DNA of 64,000 bases from a bacterium (lineage in GTDB: Bacteria > Planctomycetota > UBA1135 > UBA2386): the NCBI GenBank assembly GCA_030432695.1, contig JAUILN010000013.1, forward strand, positions 277,025 to 341,024, read 5' to 3'. The position numbers and the translations under genes are program-made. The notes below the pieces were generated by a model. It ran no database searches. It was not told the origin of the DNA and saw only the letters and a list, made by a program, of their open reading frames with translations. Below are positions 30,031 to 39,591 of the stretch, piece by piece (the stretch's first letter is position 1; the number at the start of each line of letters is the position of its first letter).

Positions 30031-31983
30031 ATGCGAGACCTGGGGATCGTGTGCCTGTCCGCATCGCTGGCTCTGGCGGCGTCAGCCTCGGTGTCGTCAC
30101 AACGAGCCGCGATGGTGGGCCTGGTGCTGGACGCCGCGGGCGAGCGGGTGGCAGACGCCGAGGTCCTGCTGGTCCATCGCGTGCTGAGGTTCGCGATCGG
30201 TGTGGACGACGCGGAGCTACCGGGCGACGACGTGCTGCGCGCGCGGACCGGACCGGACGGCCGGTTCCGGGTCGAGGCGTTCGAGGGCCGCGGCTACGCG
30301 GGCTTCGCCTGGTGGACCGACGCAGAGCAGCTGCAACACGTCACCGTGCAGCAGGAGGACCTGGTCGCGGGGTCGGTCCTCGAACTCCGGGAGTCGGTGC
30401 TCGACGTGGGCTCGCCACCGCTACGGATCGCGGTGCAGGGGCTCGCGATCTGGGAGTTCCTCGGCCCGCTTCGCTTCCGCGCCCTGCCAGAACTCGGGCA
30501 TCCGATCGCCGTGCCGGTCGAGGCGGAGGAATGGTCCGGGGAGCGCGACGCGCTGTGTCAGCTCGTCCTGCCGCCGCTTCCAGGGCACTGCGGCGCGCTG
30601 GAGATCCTGACCGCCGAGGGCGAGGTCCTGCACCGCTTCCGGGTCTCGGGAGGCCCAGCTGACGCCCCGCCCCAGATCGTCACGATGCCGCCCCCGGCGC
30701 GGTTCCGGCTGCGTGCCGTCGATGCAGCGAGCGGAGCCTCGATCCCAGGGGCCGTGGTGCGCGTGCGATCAGCGGATTCGAGCCAGCCGGTCAGGAGTCC
30801 GGTGGACCGCGCCGCGCCGGTGCGGTCGACGTGGCGCGTCGTGGGCACCACGGGAGAGTTCGGTACGATGACCTGCCGCGTGCCCGTCGAAGAGGGTCGG
30901 CCGCAGGAGGCGCGCTTCCTGATCAGTGCGCCCGGCCGCGCCGTGGTCCACGCCGGATGGTCCGGCGATACGCCCTATGTGTCCGGCCGCGTGGTGACGG
31001 ACATGGAGGAGGGGCTCCTGGTGGTGCCGTTGCCCGAGGCGGAGCCGGTGCATGGCGTGCTCGCCGATCGGGCGGGGATGCCGCTCGGAGGTGTGCCGGT
31101 CGTCCTGCATACCCAGCTCAGGTTGTCGATGCGCAAGAGTGTGCTGTCCTGGGACGGGCCGGGGCACTTCGCGACCACCGATGCCGAGGGCCGCTTCGAG
31201 TTCGCGGGCGTGGCGCGGCGCGCCGTCACGGGCTCGTTGTTCGTGGTCCCGCCGCCGACCGAGCGCGAGGACCTGTCGGAGTCCGCGTGGCCCGAGCCGG
31301 AGCTGGTCGGGACGCTGGCGAAGGCAGTGGACCTGACGACGCGCCGCGACCTCGGGACCGTCGAGATGGGGCGGCTGCAGGAGATGCGCGTCGAGGTTCT
31401 CGACACGGAGGGAAGGCCGGTCCGCGGGGCGCGCGTGGACAAGTTCTCGGTCGACTTCGACCCGGAGTTTCCGGAGCCGCACGCCTGGACCGGTGGTCGA
31501 GGCCGCGCCCGGCTGCGCGTCGATCCGGCCGCGGATCCGGTGGTGTTGGTGACGCATCCGACGGCGGGATTCGCCGGGGTCGTTCCGGCCGACGAGGAAC
31601 TCCAGGTGCGACTCGGACCGCTGCTCGAGCTGGTGGGGCGCGCGGTCGACATGGACGGCCGACCCGTCAGGGGCGCCCGGGTGGCGATGATGCGGCAGGG
31701 GCGGCGCCTGGCGAGGGCCGCTCCGCTGGACGCGGGCTTCCGACTGCAGGAGGTCTACGCGTCGTTGAACGAGAACCGGATGGCGCGTGCCGATCTCGAG
31801 GGTCGGTTCGTGGTCCGGCTCTTTCCGGCGATCGAGCAACGTCTCCTGCTCGGAGTCGCCGCAGACGGCCTCGGGGGCTCACTCCGGGTCGATCCGGAAC
31901 TCGTGAAGGAGGCTCTGCGGGGGGAGGGACCGATCCCTGCGAGCCGTCGCGATCTGGGCGACGTCGTCCTCTTCGCGCGATGA
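30031..31983 (+). CDS. exported protein with carboxypeptidase regulatory-like/Ig-like repeats
   Basis: signal peptide; repeated 'GR-V-D--GRPVRGARV' pattern. Confidence 0.65.
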   Translation: MRDLGIVCLSASLALAASASVSSQRAAMVGLVLDAAGERVADAEVLLVHRVLRFAIGVDDAELPGDDVLRARTGPDGRFRVEAFEGRGYAGFAWWTDAEQLQHVTVQQEDLVAGSVLELRESVLDVGSPPLRIAVQGLAIWEFLGPLRFRALPELGHPIAVPVEAEEWSGERDALCQLVLPPLPGHCGALEILTAEGEVLHRFRVSGGPADAPPQIVTMPPPARFRLRAVDAASGASIPGAVVRVRSADSSQPVRSPVDRAAPVRSTWRVVGTTGEFGTMTCRVPVEEGRPQEARFLISAPGRAVVHAGWSGDTPYVSGRVVTDMEEGLLVVPLPEAEPVHGVLADRAGMPLGGVPVVLHTQLRLSMRKSVLSWDGPGHFATTDAEGRFEFAGVARRAVTGSLFVVPPPTEREDLSESAWPEPELVGTLAKAVDLTTRRDLGTVEMGRLQEMRVEVLDTEGRPVRGARVDKFSVDFDPEFPEPHAWTGGRGRARLRVDPAADPVVLVTHPTAGFAGVVPADEELQVRLGPLLELVGRAVDMDGRPVRGARVAMMRQGRRLARAAPLDAGFRLQEVYASLNENRMARADLEGRFVVRLFPAIEQRLLLGVAADGLGGSLRVDPELVKEALRGEGPIPASRRDLGDVVLFAR

Positions 31984-32044
31984 ACGAAGCGCCGTGACCG
32001 GGGCTCCTGGCGTCGCACCGCGCCCGCGACGACGATGCGGCGTG

Positions 32045-32740
32045 ATGCGAGACGGCATTCTGGTGGTGGGTGGCGCGGCAGGCATCGGCGCCGCGGTGGC
32101 GGACTGGTTCCGACCCGACTCCGTGGTCTGGTCGCGCCGCGAGGGCGGCGTCGACGCCACCGATCCGGAGTCGGTCGCCCCGGCCGCAGAGCGCTACCTA
32201 CGCGAGCACGGCGCGCCGTTCGGCGTGGTGCACACGGTGGGAGACTTCGACGAGCGGCCGCTACTCGCCACCGACGACCGGCTCTATCGCCACCTGCTCG
32301 ACAGCAACCTCACCAGCGCCTTCCTGGTCGCGCGGGCTCTGGTGCCCTCGATGGTCGCCGCCGGACGGGGAAGGGTGATCTTCTGCTCGGCGGCCGGTGC
32401 CGCCGATCCGCGAGCCCATCCAAGGTCGCCGCTGTACTTCGCGGCCAAGGCGGCGCTGGTCTCGATGGCCCGCTCGCTGGCGATGGAGGTCGCGGCATCG
32501 GGAGTCACCGTGAACGTAGTCGCGCCGGGCGTGATCCGCCATGCGCACAGTCATGCCGCCAGCCAGGACCGGGTCGAGTCGGAGGTGCCGCTCCGCCGCC
32601 CCGGCGTGGTCGACGACCTGCGCGGCGTTTTCGAGCTGCTGCTCGGTGCGGGCGGTGCCTACGTGACCGGCGAGGAGATCACGGTCGACGGCGGGTTGCG
32701 CATGCGGATGGTGGAGGGCGCGGACCCGATCGAAGAGTGA
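32045..32740 (+). CDS. short-chain dehydrogenase/reductase
   Basis: VVGGAAGIGAAVA, FCSAAGAADPR, YFAAKAALVSMARSLAMEVA, VNVVAPGVI, GEEITVDGGLRM. Confidence 0.88.
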   Translation: MRDGILVVGGAAGIGAAVADWFRPDSVVWSRREGGVDATDPESVAPAAERYLREHGAPFGVVHTVGDFDERPLLATDDRLYRHLLDSNLTSAFLVARALVPSMVAAGRGRVIFCSAAGAADPRAHPRSPLYFAAKAALVSMARSLAMEVAASGVTVNVVAPGVIRHAHSHAASQDRVESEVPLRRPGVVDDLRGVFELLLGAGGAYVTGEEITVDGGLRMRMVEGADPIEE

Positions 32741-32749
32741 GAGGGTGGT

Positions 32750-33778
32750 TCAGCGGCGGACTTCGACCACCAGGCCGTAGACCGGCTGGCGTTGGCCGGT
32801 GGCGCCGTCGGGATCCTCGACCCAGACCCGACCGACGTCGCGGCCGGTGCGCGGCACCACCACCGCGGCGTCGGTGGTGACCACGCCGAGCGCGTTGACG
32901 CCCGGCTGCACTGCGACGCCCTGCAGGCCGTAGTGGAAGCCGGCGGGCAGCGAGTCGACCGGGATCCGCAGGGCGAAGGCGCCGCCCGCATCGGACAGCC
33001 CGCGCACGTCGGTCAGCGGGTCGAGGTAGAGCGAGCAGCCGTCGGCCCCGAGCGGGGTCAGGTCGGCGGGGAGCGGGTTGCCGCCGCCGAAGTCGTCGAA
33101 GCGGTTGCCGACCAGCGCCAGGAACGGCGCGGTCGGCGGCAGGCCGGTGAACTCGTGCACCGCCTCGGTGCCCTCGAAGCGGACGGACGAGGTGGTGCCG
33201 CCGCAGGCGATGCCGAAGCTGGCCCGGTGGGCGCGGCCCTCGGCGACCAGCGCGAAGCGGGTGTCGACCGGGTTGCCGTGGCCGGTGACGCGCAGGTCGA
33301 GGCACAGCGGGCCGCTGCCGGCGAACGGCCAGGGAGTGTCGGTCGGGATCACGTACTCGAACGGCGCTGGCCCAGGGTCGGTGTGTCCGGGGCTGGCGGG
33401 CAGGTCGATGCTGCGCTGGGCGGTCACCACGCTGCGGTCGGTGCCGTGGTTGGCGGCGAACGAGGCAGCGATCGTCGCCGCGGTGGTGCGCGCGGTGCTG
33501 AGCCGCAGCTCGACGTCGGCGCGGAATGCCGGAACCGGCGCGTCGTCGGCCGGAGCACGGCGGAACGCCAGCGCGGTGATCAGCTGGGCACGGCCGCGCA
33601 TCCCGTCGTGGACCTGCAGGTAGCGCAGCCGGTCGCGGCTCGGGTAGCCGAACGGGAAGCCGGTCTCCGCCGAGGTCGTCGCCCACTCGAAGGGGACCGG
33701 GTCGACGGTCTGACGCTCCTGGCCGACGACGGCAGGGGCGAACAGCAGGGCGAGCAAGGGCAGCGGGGCGCGGCGCAT
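32750..33778 (-). CDS. exported protein of unknown function
   Basis: signal peptide MRRAPLPLLALLFAPAVVGQ; ATG 33778. Confidence 0.6.
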   Translation of the reverse strand: MRRAPLPLLALLFAPAVVGQERQTVDPVPFEWATTSAETGFPFGYPSRDRLRYLQVHDGMRGRAQLITALAFRRAPADDAPVPAFRADVELRLSTARTTAATIAASFAANHGTDRSVVTAQRSIDLPASPGHTDPGPAPFEYVIPTDTPWPFAGSGPLCLDLRVTGHGNPVDTRFALVAEGRAHRASFGIACGGTTSSVRFEGTEAVHEFTGLPPTAPFLALVGNRFDDFGGGNPLPADLTPLGADGCSLYLDPLTDVRGLSDAGGAFALRIPVDSLPAGFHYGLQGVAVQPGVNALGVVTTDAAVVVPRTGRDVGRVWVEDPDGATGQRQPVYGLVVEVRR

Positions 33779-33819
33779 GCCCCGAGGATAGGCGACCGCT
33801 GGCCGCGCGCGAAGGCGGG

Positions 33820-34773
33820 TCAGCCGCGGGACGGTGGAGCCGCTTCGCGGCGCACCGGATTGCGCAGCACGCCGATGCGCTCGATCCGCCCGGTGCAGAC
33901 GTCGCCATCGCGCAGCGGGCCGACGCCCTCGGGGGTGCCCATCGCGATGAGGTCGCCGGGGCGCAGCGTGGTGTGCTTCGACAGCCAGGCGATCGCGGTC
34001 GGCACGTCGACCACCATCTTGGAGGTGTGGCTCGCCTGGCGCAGCTCGTCGTTCACCCACAGCTCGATCGCGAGGTCGTGCGGATCGAGCGCGTCGGCCG
34101 GCACCACCCAGGGACCGATCGGGCAGAAGGTGTCGAACGACTTGCAGCGCAGCCACGGCTTCTGCGCACCGCGGTCGTCGCCCTGCATGCGCCGCGCGGT
34201 GACGTCGTTCAGCACCGTGTAGCCGGCGACCAGCTCCATCGCCTCAGCGGGCTCGACGTACTTGCGGCCGCGGCCCTCGGGGTCGGCGAAGCCGAGGATC
34301 ACCGCCAGCTCGATCTCGTGGTCGATCCGCGTCTCGACCCACCACGGCAGCACGATCGGTGCCGCGTGGGCCTGCAGGGTGTCGGGGAGCTTGGTGAAGA
34401 ACAGCGGTTCCTCCGGCACCTCGGCGCCGAACTCGGCGGCGTGCGCGGCGAAGTTCTTGCCGAAGCAGAGGATCTTGCCGGGGCGCGCGATCGGCACGTC
34501 CCAGTGGATCGACGCGGGGTCGAGCGGGGTGCCGGTGGCGGCGAGGGCGCGCAGGCCGGTGGCGGTGCCCAGGCCGGACCCGACCGCCGAGAGTCCGGTG
34601 AGCTCGGGGCTCGGATCGCGCGGCGCGACGTCCCAGTCTGGTTCGGCGTCGACGAAGTGCGGGCCGTCGGGCACGACCACGCCGAAGCGGCGCGCGCCGT
34701 CGACGCGGTGTGCGAACCAGGCGGGGGAGTCCGGGAGCGACAGGTCGTCCGACGGAGGGCAGGGTTCGTTCAT
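33820..34773 (-). CDS. fumarylacetoacetate hydrolase family protein
   Basis: PGKILCFGKNFAAHAAEFG, DHEIELAVILG, GYTVLNDVTARRMQ, KSFDTFCPIGPWVV, GDLIAMGTPEGVG. Confidence 0.92.
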   Translation of the reverse strand: MNEPCPPSDDLSLPDSPAWFAHRVDGARRFGVVVPDGPHFVDAEPDWDVAPRDPSPELTGLSAVGSGLGTATGLRALAATGTPLDPASIHWDVPIARPGKILCFGKNFAAHAAEFGAEVPEEPLFFTKLPDTLQAHAAPIVLPWWVETRIDHEIELAVILGFADPEGRGRKYVEPAEAMELVAGYTVLNDVTARRMQGDDRGAQKPWLRCKSFDTFCPIGPWVVPADALDPHDLAIELWVNDELRQASHTSKMVVDVPTAIAWLSKHTTLRPGDLIAMGTPEGVGPLRDGDVCTGRIERIGVLRNPVRREAAPPSRG

Positions 34774-35990
34774 CGGCAGCGTTCCAGGGCCAGCAGGGCG
34801 AACGTCGTGCAGAGCAGTGGCTTGTCCTCCCACCACCGGCCGCTCTCCTCGTTGAGCCACGAGCCATCGTCGTGCTGCAGCTCCTCCAGTCGAGCCGACA
34901 GCTCGGCCTTCCAGTGGACGGTGCGCGGCTCGGCGTCCTCGTCGTTCGCGGGCACGGTCAGCTCTTCGATGCCGGCCTCGTCGAGGGCCTGCGCCAGGAC
35001 CATGTAGTAGTAGTACAGGCCCTGGTACTGCGCCTCCTTGCCGAGTGCTGGGTCGGAGCCCGGGTTGATCTCGACCGACCAGTTGCCCTGGATCCAATCG
35101 ACCGCCGCCTGCACGCGCGGGTCGTCGGCGGGGATGCCGGCGAGGATGTAGCACTTGAGCAGGGAGTAGGTCATCGAGCCGTAGCTGCGCGGGATGACCT
35201 TGCCGTCGGGCAGTTCGACGTAGCCGGCGGTGGAGTTGCCGGGGTAGTACATCGCCCCGCCGTCGTCGCCGGAGACGACCTCCTGCCACTCGTCGCCGTT
35301 CTTCACGCGGCCCGCGAAGTCGTTCGACTCGCGGCGGTTCTGCGAGCGCTGCAGGAACACCACCGCCTTGGACAGCGCCTCGTCGTTGGCGGGCAGGCCG
35401 GACTCGCGCAGCGCCTGGATCGCGAACGACAGGTTGGAGAGGTCGCCGCGCTGGTCGCCGCCGTAGCCGACCGAACCGTAGTCGCGGTCCTCCTTGGCGA
35501 AGCCGCGGTCCTCGATGTTCTGGATGCCGAGGATGTAGTGCTGGGCCTTCTCGAGGGGCTTGCTGAACTCGTCGCGATGGGCCTTGGCCAGCGCGAGCAT
35601 CACCGCACAGGTGGTGTAGTTGGTGTTGCGGCGGCCGAACGAGCCGTCGTCGTTCTGCTGCTTCAGCAGCGCCGCGAGGCCCTGGTCGATGAGCTTCTGC
35701 TCGTCCTCGCTGCGGAGGTCGGCCGGCTTGGTCTGCAGGGCGGCCAGGGCGAGGCCCGAGAGGCCGGGGTCCGGGAAGTTGCCCTGCGGCGTGGCGATGA
35801 AGAAGGCACCGTCCTTCTGCTGCGTCAGCATGAACGCGAAGCCGTCCTGCTGGGTCTTCGTCCAGCCAGCGGCGGCGATGAGGGCAGCAGCGGTCTCCTC
35901 GTTGTGCTGGGCCTGCAGCGGGAGCAGCGCGAGGAGGGCGGCGGTCAGGGTGGACAGGGCTCCGAGGGCCGAACGGGAAGGGTGTTCCAT
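34770..35990 (-). CDS. exported prenyltransferase/squalene-oxidase repeat (alpha/alpha barrel) protein
   Basis: signal peptide; repeats KQQNDDGSFGRRNTNYTTCAVMLAL, ELQHDDGSWLNEE. Confidence 0.8.
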   Translation of the reverse strand: MEHPSRSALGALSTLTAALLALLPLQAQHNEETAAALIAAAGWTKTQQDGFAFMLTQQKDGAFFIATPQGNFPDPGLSGLALAALQTKPADLRSEDEQKLIDQGLAALLKQQNDDGSFGRRNTNYTTCAVMLALAKAHRDEFSKPLEKAQHYILGIQNIEDRGFAKEDRDYGSVGYGGDQRGDLSNLSFAIQALRESGLPANDEALSKAVVFLQRSQNRRESNDFAGRVKNGDEWQEVVSGDDGGAMYYPGNSTAGYVELPDGKVIPRSYGSMTYSLLKCYILAGIPADDPRVQAAVDWIQGNWSVEINPGSDPALGKEAQYQGLYYYYMVLAQALDEAGIEELTVPANDEDAEPRTVHWKAELSARLEELQHDDGSWLNEESGRWWEDKPLLCTTFALLALERCR

Positions 35991-36136
35991 GGGAGGGTCT
36001 TGGCCGGGGGTCTGGATCGCGCAACGATCCGGATGGGCGTCCGCGCAACGGCGAGTCGCGGCCTCGGTTCAGCCTCCATCCGGAATCCCGGTCTCCGGCT
36101 GGTCTCGTGCGGACGCTGCTCCCCGTCCCCCGGTCG

Positions 36137-37933
36137 TCACTGGCAGCGCTCGAGGGCCAGCAGCGCGTAGATCGTGCAGATCGCGGACTTGTCCTCCCAC
36201 CAGCGATCGTTGCGTTGGTTGAGCCAGGCGCCGTCGTCGTTCTGTGCTGCTTCGAGGCTCTCGCGGAGCGCCGTGCGCCACTGGATCTGGGGCGGAGCCG
36301 AAGCGACGTCGGCGGACGCACGACCAGACAGCGAGTCGATGCCGGCCTCGTCGAGGGCCTGGGCGAGGACCATGTAGTAGTAGTAGAGGCCCTGATACTG
36401 GGCCTTCTCGCCGAGCGCGGGGTCCGAGCCCGGGTTCACGTCGAGGCTCCAGTTGGCTTCGATCCACTCGACCGCCGCCTGCACCCGCGGGTCGTCGGTC
36501 GGGATGCCGGCGAGGATGTAGCACTTGAGCAGGGAGTAGGTCATCGAGCCGTAGCTGCGCGGGATCGACTTGCCGTCGGGCAGCTCGACGTAGCCGGCCG
36601 GGGAGTTGCCCGGGTAGTAGGCCGCGCCGCCGTCGTCGCCGGAGACCACGTCCTGCCAGCCGTCCTCGTTGCGCACCCGCCCGGAGAAGTCGTTGACGTC
36701 GCGCTTGTTCTGGGTGCGCTGCAGGAACACCACCGCCTTGGCCAGCGCCTCGTCGTTCTCGGGCAGGCCCGCCTCGCGCAGCGCCTGCACCGCGAACTGC
36801 AGGTTCGACAGGTCGCCGCGCTGGTCGCCGCCGTAGCCGATCGAGCCGTAGTCGCGGTCGCTCCGCGCGTAGCCGCGGTCCTCGATGTTCTGGATGCCGA
36901 GGAGGTAGCGCCGGGCCTTCTCGAGTGCGGGCCCGAACTCGGCGCGGCGGGCCTTGGCCAATGCGAGCACGGCCGCGCAGGTGGTGTAGTTGGCGTTGCG
37001 CTCGGCGAACGAGCCGTCGTCGTTCTGCATCGCCAGCAGCTTCTGGAGTCCCGCCTCGATCACCGCCTGCTCGGTCTCGGTGCGCAGCGCCGCCGGCTTC
37101 GACTGCAGCGCAGCCAGCGCGAGCGCGGAGACTCCCGGGTCGGGGAAGTCGCCGGCGGGCGTGCGCAGGAAGAAGGACCCGTCTTCCTGCTGGGACAGCA
37201 GGAACTCGACGCCGGCCTGCTGCGAGGGCCACCACTCTGCGCCGACCGCGGCCGCGGGGTCGGTGCCGCTGTCGAGTTCGCGAGCGACGGTCTGGCAGGC
37301 GACGACGTCGACCAGCGCGTCGACCGCGCCGGCGAGGTTGGCGCCGCCCTCGGCGCCCAGCGCGGCGCGCAGCCGTTCGACGTGGGGCCGGCCGAGTTCC
37401 GGAGGCGTGCCCTCACCGCGGGCGACCGCGGCGCGCACCGCGGCCAGCCGCGCTGCCCACGGCCCGCTGCCGGCGTGTCCGCTGCTCTTCAGCCACTCCT
37501 CCGCCTGACGCACGTCGCTGCGATACAGCTCCGGTTCCATGACCGCGAGGGCGGCGATCGCCCAGGAAGTGGTCACCGCACGGTCGGCGGCGGTCTCGTC
37601 GTCTGCGCTGGCGAAGCTGCCGTCGCTGCGTCGGCTGCCGAACAGCGCGGCGAGCGCGGGCCGCACCACCGGGCCGTCGGCCTGCGAATAGAAGCGGTGG
37701 CAGTGGCCCATCGCGGTGAGCAGTTGCGCGGTCGTCCGGACGCTGCCGACCCGACCGTTCGGGTCCGCGGCCTTGCGCAGTGCGCCGAGGGCGCCGTCGA
37801 CGTCCGACTTGAAGATCGTGCCGAACTCGGGCCGCTCGGTGGTCTCCTGGGCCCCGATCGGAAGCGGTGCGAGGACGGCGAGTGTCCACGGCAGCAGGAG
37901 GGCGGTGGGGCGAAGGGGGAACGCGCGGGCCAT
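36137..37933 (-). CDS. exported prenyltransferase/squalene-oxidase repeat protein, longer paralog
   Basis: C-terminal ~400 aa closely match 34770..35990 (MQNDDGSFAERNANYTTCAAVLALAKA, RSYGSMTYSLLKCYILAGIP). Confidence 0.8.
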   Translation of the reverse strand: MARAFPLRPTALLLPWTLAVLAPLPIGAQETTERPEFGTIFKSDVDGALGALRKAADPNGRVGSVRTTAQLLTAMGHCHRFYSQADGPVVRPALAALFGSRRSDGSFASADDETAADRAVTTSWAIAALAVMEPELYRSDVRQAEEWLKSSGHAGSGPWAARLAAVRAAVARGEGTPPELGRPHVERLRAALGAEGGANLAGAVDALVDVVACQTVARELDSGTDPAAAVGAEWWPSQQAGVEFLLSQQEDGSFFLRTPAGDFPDPGVSALALAALQSKPAALRTETEQAVIEAGLQKLLAMQNDDGSFAERNANYTTCAAVLALAKARRAEFGPALEKARRYLLGIQNIEDRGYARSDRDYGSIGYGGDQRGDLSNLQFAVQALREAGLPENDEALAKAVVFLQRTQNKRDVNDFSGRVRNEDGWQDVVSGDDGGAAYYPGNSPAGYVELPDGKSIPRSYGSMTYSLLKCYILAGIPTDDPRVQAAVEWIEANWSLDVNPGSDPALGEKAQYQGLYYYYMVLAQALDEAGIDSLSGRASADVASAPPQIQWRTALRESLEAAQNDDGAWLNQRNDRWWEDKSAICTIYALLALERCQ

Positions 37934-38055
37934 GGCGGGTCTCGGTCGTGGCGGTGGAGGGAGGTGCGCGGCCGAGAGACGAGCCCTGGCCGGCGTCCGA
38001 TCCAGGTGCGACCGGATCGGTCCGCGCACGATACCGCGGCGCGCCGCGCAGGCGA

Positions 38056-38412
38056 TCACTCCGCCGAGCGCGTGCCGGGTCCCGGCGGCGGCTCGATCCG
38101 CACCGCGGTCCCGTAGACCAGCATCTCGGCCGATCCCGCGGCGACCCGGCTGTTCTCGAAGCGCACGCCGATGATCGCGTTCGCGCCGAGCTGGAGGGCG
38201 TGGTCGCACATCCGGTCGAGGGCCTGCTCGCGGGCCTCGGCCATCATCTTCACGTAGTGGTCGAGGTCGGAGCCGACCAGGTTCCGCAGCCACTCGACGA
38301 AGTCCTTGAACACGTCGCGGGTGCGGATCGACTGGCCGCGGACCAGGCCGAAGGTCTCCTGGATGTCGTGGCCAGGGACGTTGCTGGTGGTGGTGATCAG
38401 GATCCTGCTCAT
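38056..38412 (-). CDS. YbjQ/DUF74 family protein
   Basis: ILITTTSNVPGHDIQETFGLVRGQSIRTRDVFKDF; LGANAIIGVRFENSRV. Confidence 0.88.
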   Translation of the reverse strand: MSRILITTTSNVPGHDIQETFGLVRGQSIRTRDVFKDFVEWLRNLVGSDLDHYVKMMAEAREQALDRMCDHALQLGANAIIGVRFENSRVAAGSAEMLVYGTAVRIEPPPGPGTRSAE

Positions 38413-38894
38413 CGCACGACTCCGCGGTAGCGGTCGAGTCGGCGGGTCCTGAGGCGCTGGCGGACGGTCGAGGCCAGCAGCAGGCCGCCGCCCGCGACGA
38501 TCGCCGCGGAGCCGATCTTCAGCACCCAAGGGAAGTCGGCGCAGTACAGCTCCCAACACCCGAAGCCGGCCAGGCAGGCGACGCCGCCGACCAGCAACAC
38601 CCAGCCGAGCCGCCACTCGGCGCGGTTGTAGAAGCGTCCCCAGAAGCGCCGCAGCTCGGCCTCGGTCGGCTCCAGTCGTCCGGAGCCGTGCGAGAGGTCG
38701 AGCATGGTCCGGTAGTCGGCGACCTCGGCGGCGAGTCCGGGATCGTCGGCCATCAGCTTCTCGAAGCGCAGCCGCTCGCGCGGAGCCAGCTCGTGATCGA
38801 CGTAGGCCATCATCAGCTGCTCGCGCTCGCTGAGCGGCGGATCTTCTTCCGGTGCTCCGCCGGGCGGATAACGGCCGGACTCTGCGGCGTTCAT
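38409..38894 (-). CDS. putative anti-sigma factor (membrane)
   Basis: MMAYVDHELAPRERLRFEKLMADDPGLAAEVADYR plus two TM segments; coupled to the ECF sigma gene. Confidence 0.72.
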   Translation of the reverse strand: MNAAESGRYPPGGAPEEDPPLSEREQLMMAYVDHELAPRERLRFEKLMADDPGLAAEVADYRTMLDLSHGSGRLEPTEAELRRFWGRFYNRAEWRLGWVLLVGGVACLAGFGCWELYCADFPWVLKIGSAAIVAGGGLLLASTVRQRLRTRRLDRYRGVVR

Positions 38895-39502
38895 CGGCGG
38901 CCCTCCAGGACGGGCTCCAGGATGCCGCGCAGGCGGCGCCGGGCGTGGAACAGACGGGACATGACGGTGCCGACCGGGCATTCGAGGATCTCGGCGATCT
39001 GCGCGTATTCGAGGTCCTCGATGTGTCGGAGCAGGATGATCTCGCGGTGGGCTGGGCTGAGCTGGTCGAGTGCCGACCAGAAATGACGCTGTGACTCGTT
39101 GAGCTCCGCGCGGGACCGGGGACACAGCATCCCCTCGTCCTCGAGTTCGAAGTCACCCTCGCCTTCGTCGCGAGCGCTGAGCGACCAGGCCCGGCGCCGC
39201 CGGCGCTTCTCCAGGAAGCTCAGGCAGGCATTGCGGAGGATCCGGAAGAACCACGGCGCGAACGGTTCGCCGTCGCGGAAGCGGTCCAGCGACTTGAAGA
39301 CCCGGAAGAAGGCCTCCTGCGCCAGATCGACCGCGTCGTCACGGTTGCGCGTGTAGCCCATCGCGACGTGGATCGCGGGGCCCATGTAGCGATCGACCAG
39401 GGCCTCGAAGCTCTCGGCATGGCCGCGCTTCGCGTCGCTGATCAGACGGATTTCCTCGACGGCACTCAACGGCCGCGGACTACCGGACCCGGTGGGGGGC
39501 AT
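38891..39502 (-). CDS. ECF RNA polymerase sigma factor
   Basis: region 2 DAVDLAQEAFFRVFKSLDRF, region 4 LSPAHREIILLRHIEDLEYAQIAEILECPVGTVMSRLFHARRRLR. Confidence 0.94.
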   Translation of the reverse strand: MPPTGSGSPRPLSAVEEIRLISDAKRGHAESFEALVDRYMGPAIHVAMGYTRNRDDAVDLAQEAFFRVFKSLDRFRDGEPFAPWFFRILRNACLSFLEKRRRRRAWSLSARDEGEGDFELEDEGMLCPRSRAELNESQRHFWSALDQLSPAHREIILLRHIEDLEYAQIAEILECPVGTVMSRLFHARRRLRGILEPVLEGRR

Positions 39503-39591
39503 TCAGGCCCCATCCAACTTTCTTCTGCAGGTCGGCGCAACGTGCAGTTCGGTGGTTGTGGCGCTCCCGGCGGCCGGTTCCGATCGGCGCG

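Noticed and set aside
33820-36321. 833-aa - strand ORF joining FAH to upstream sequence
   Set aside because: FAH protein begins at the internal ATG 34773; the upstream part is out-of-frame readthrough of the 34770..35990 gene
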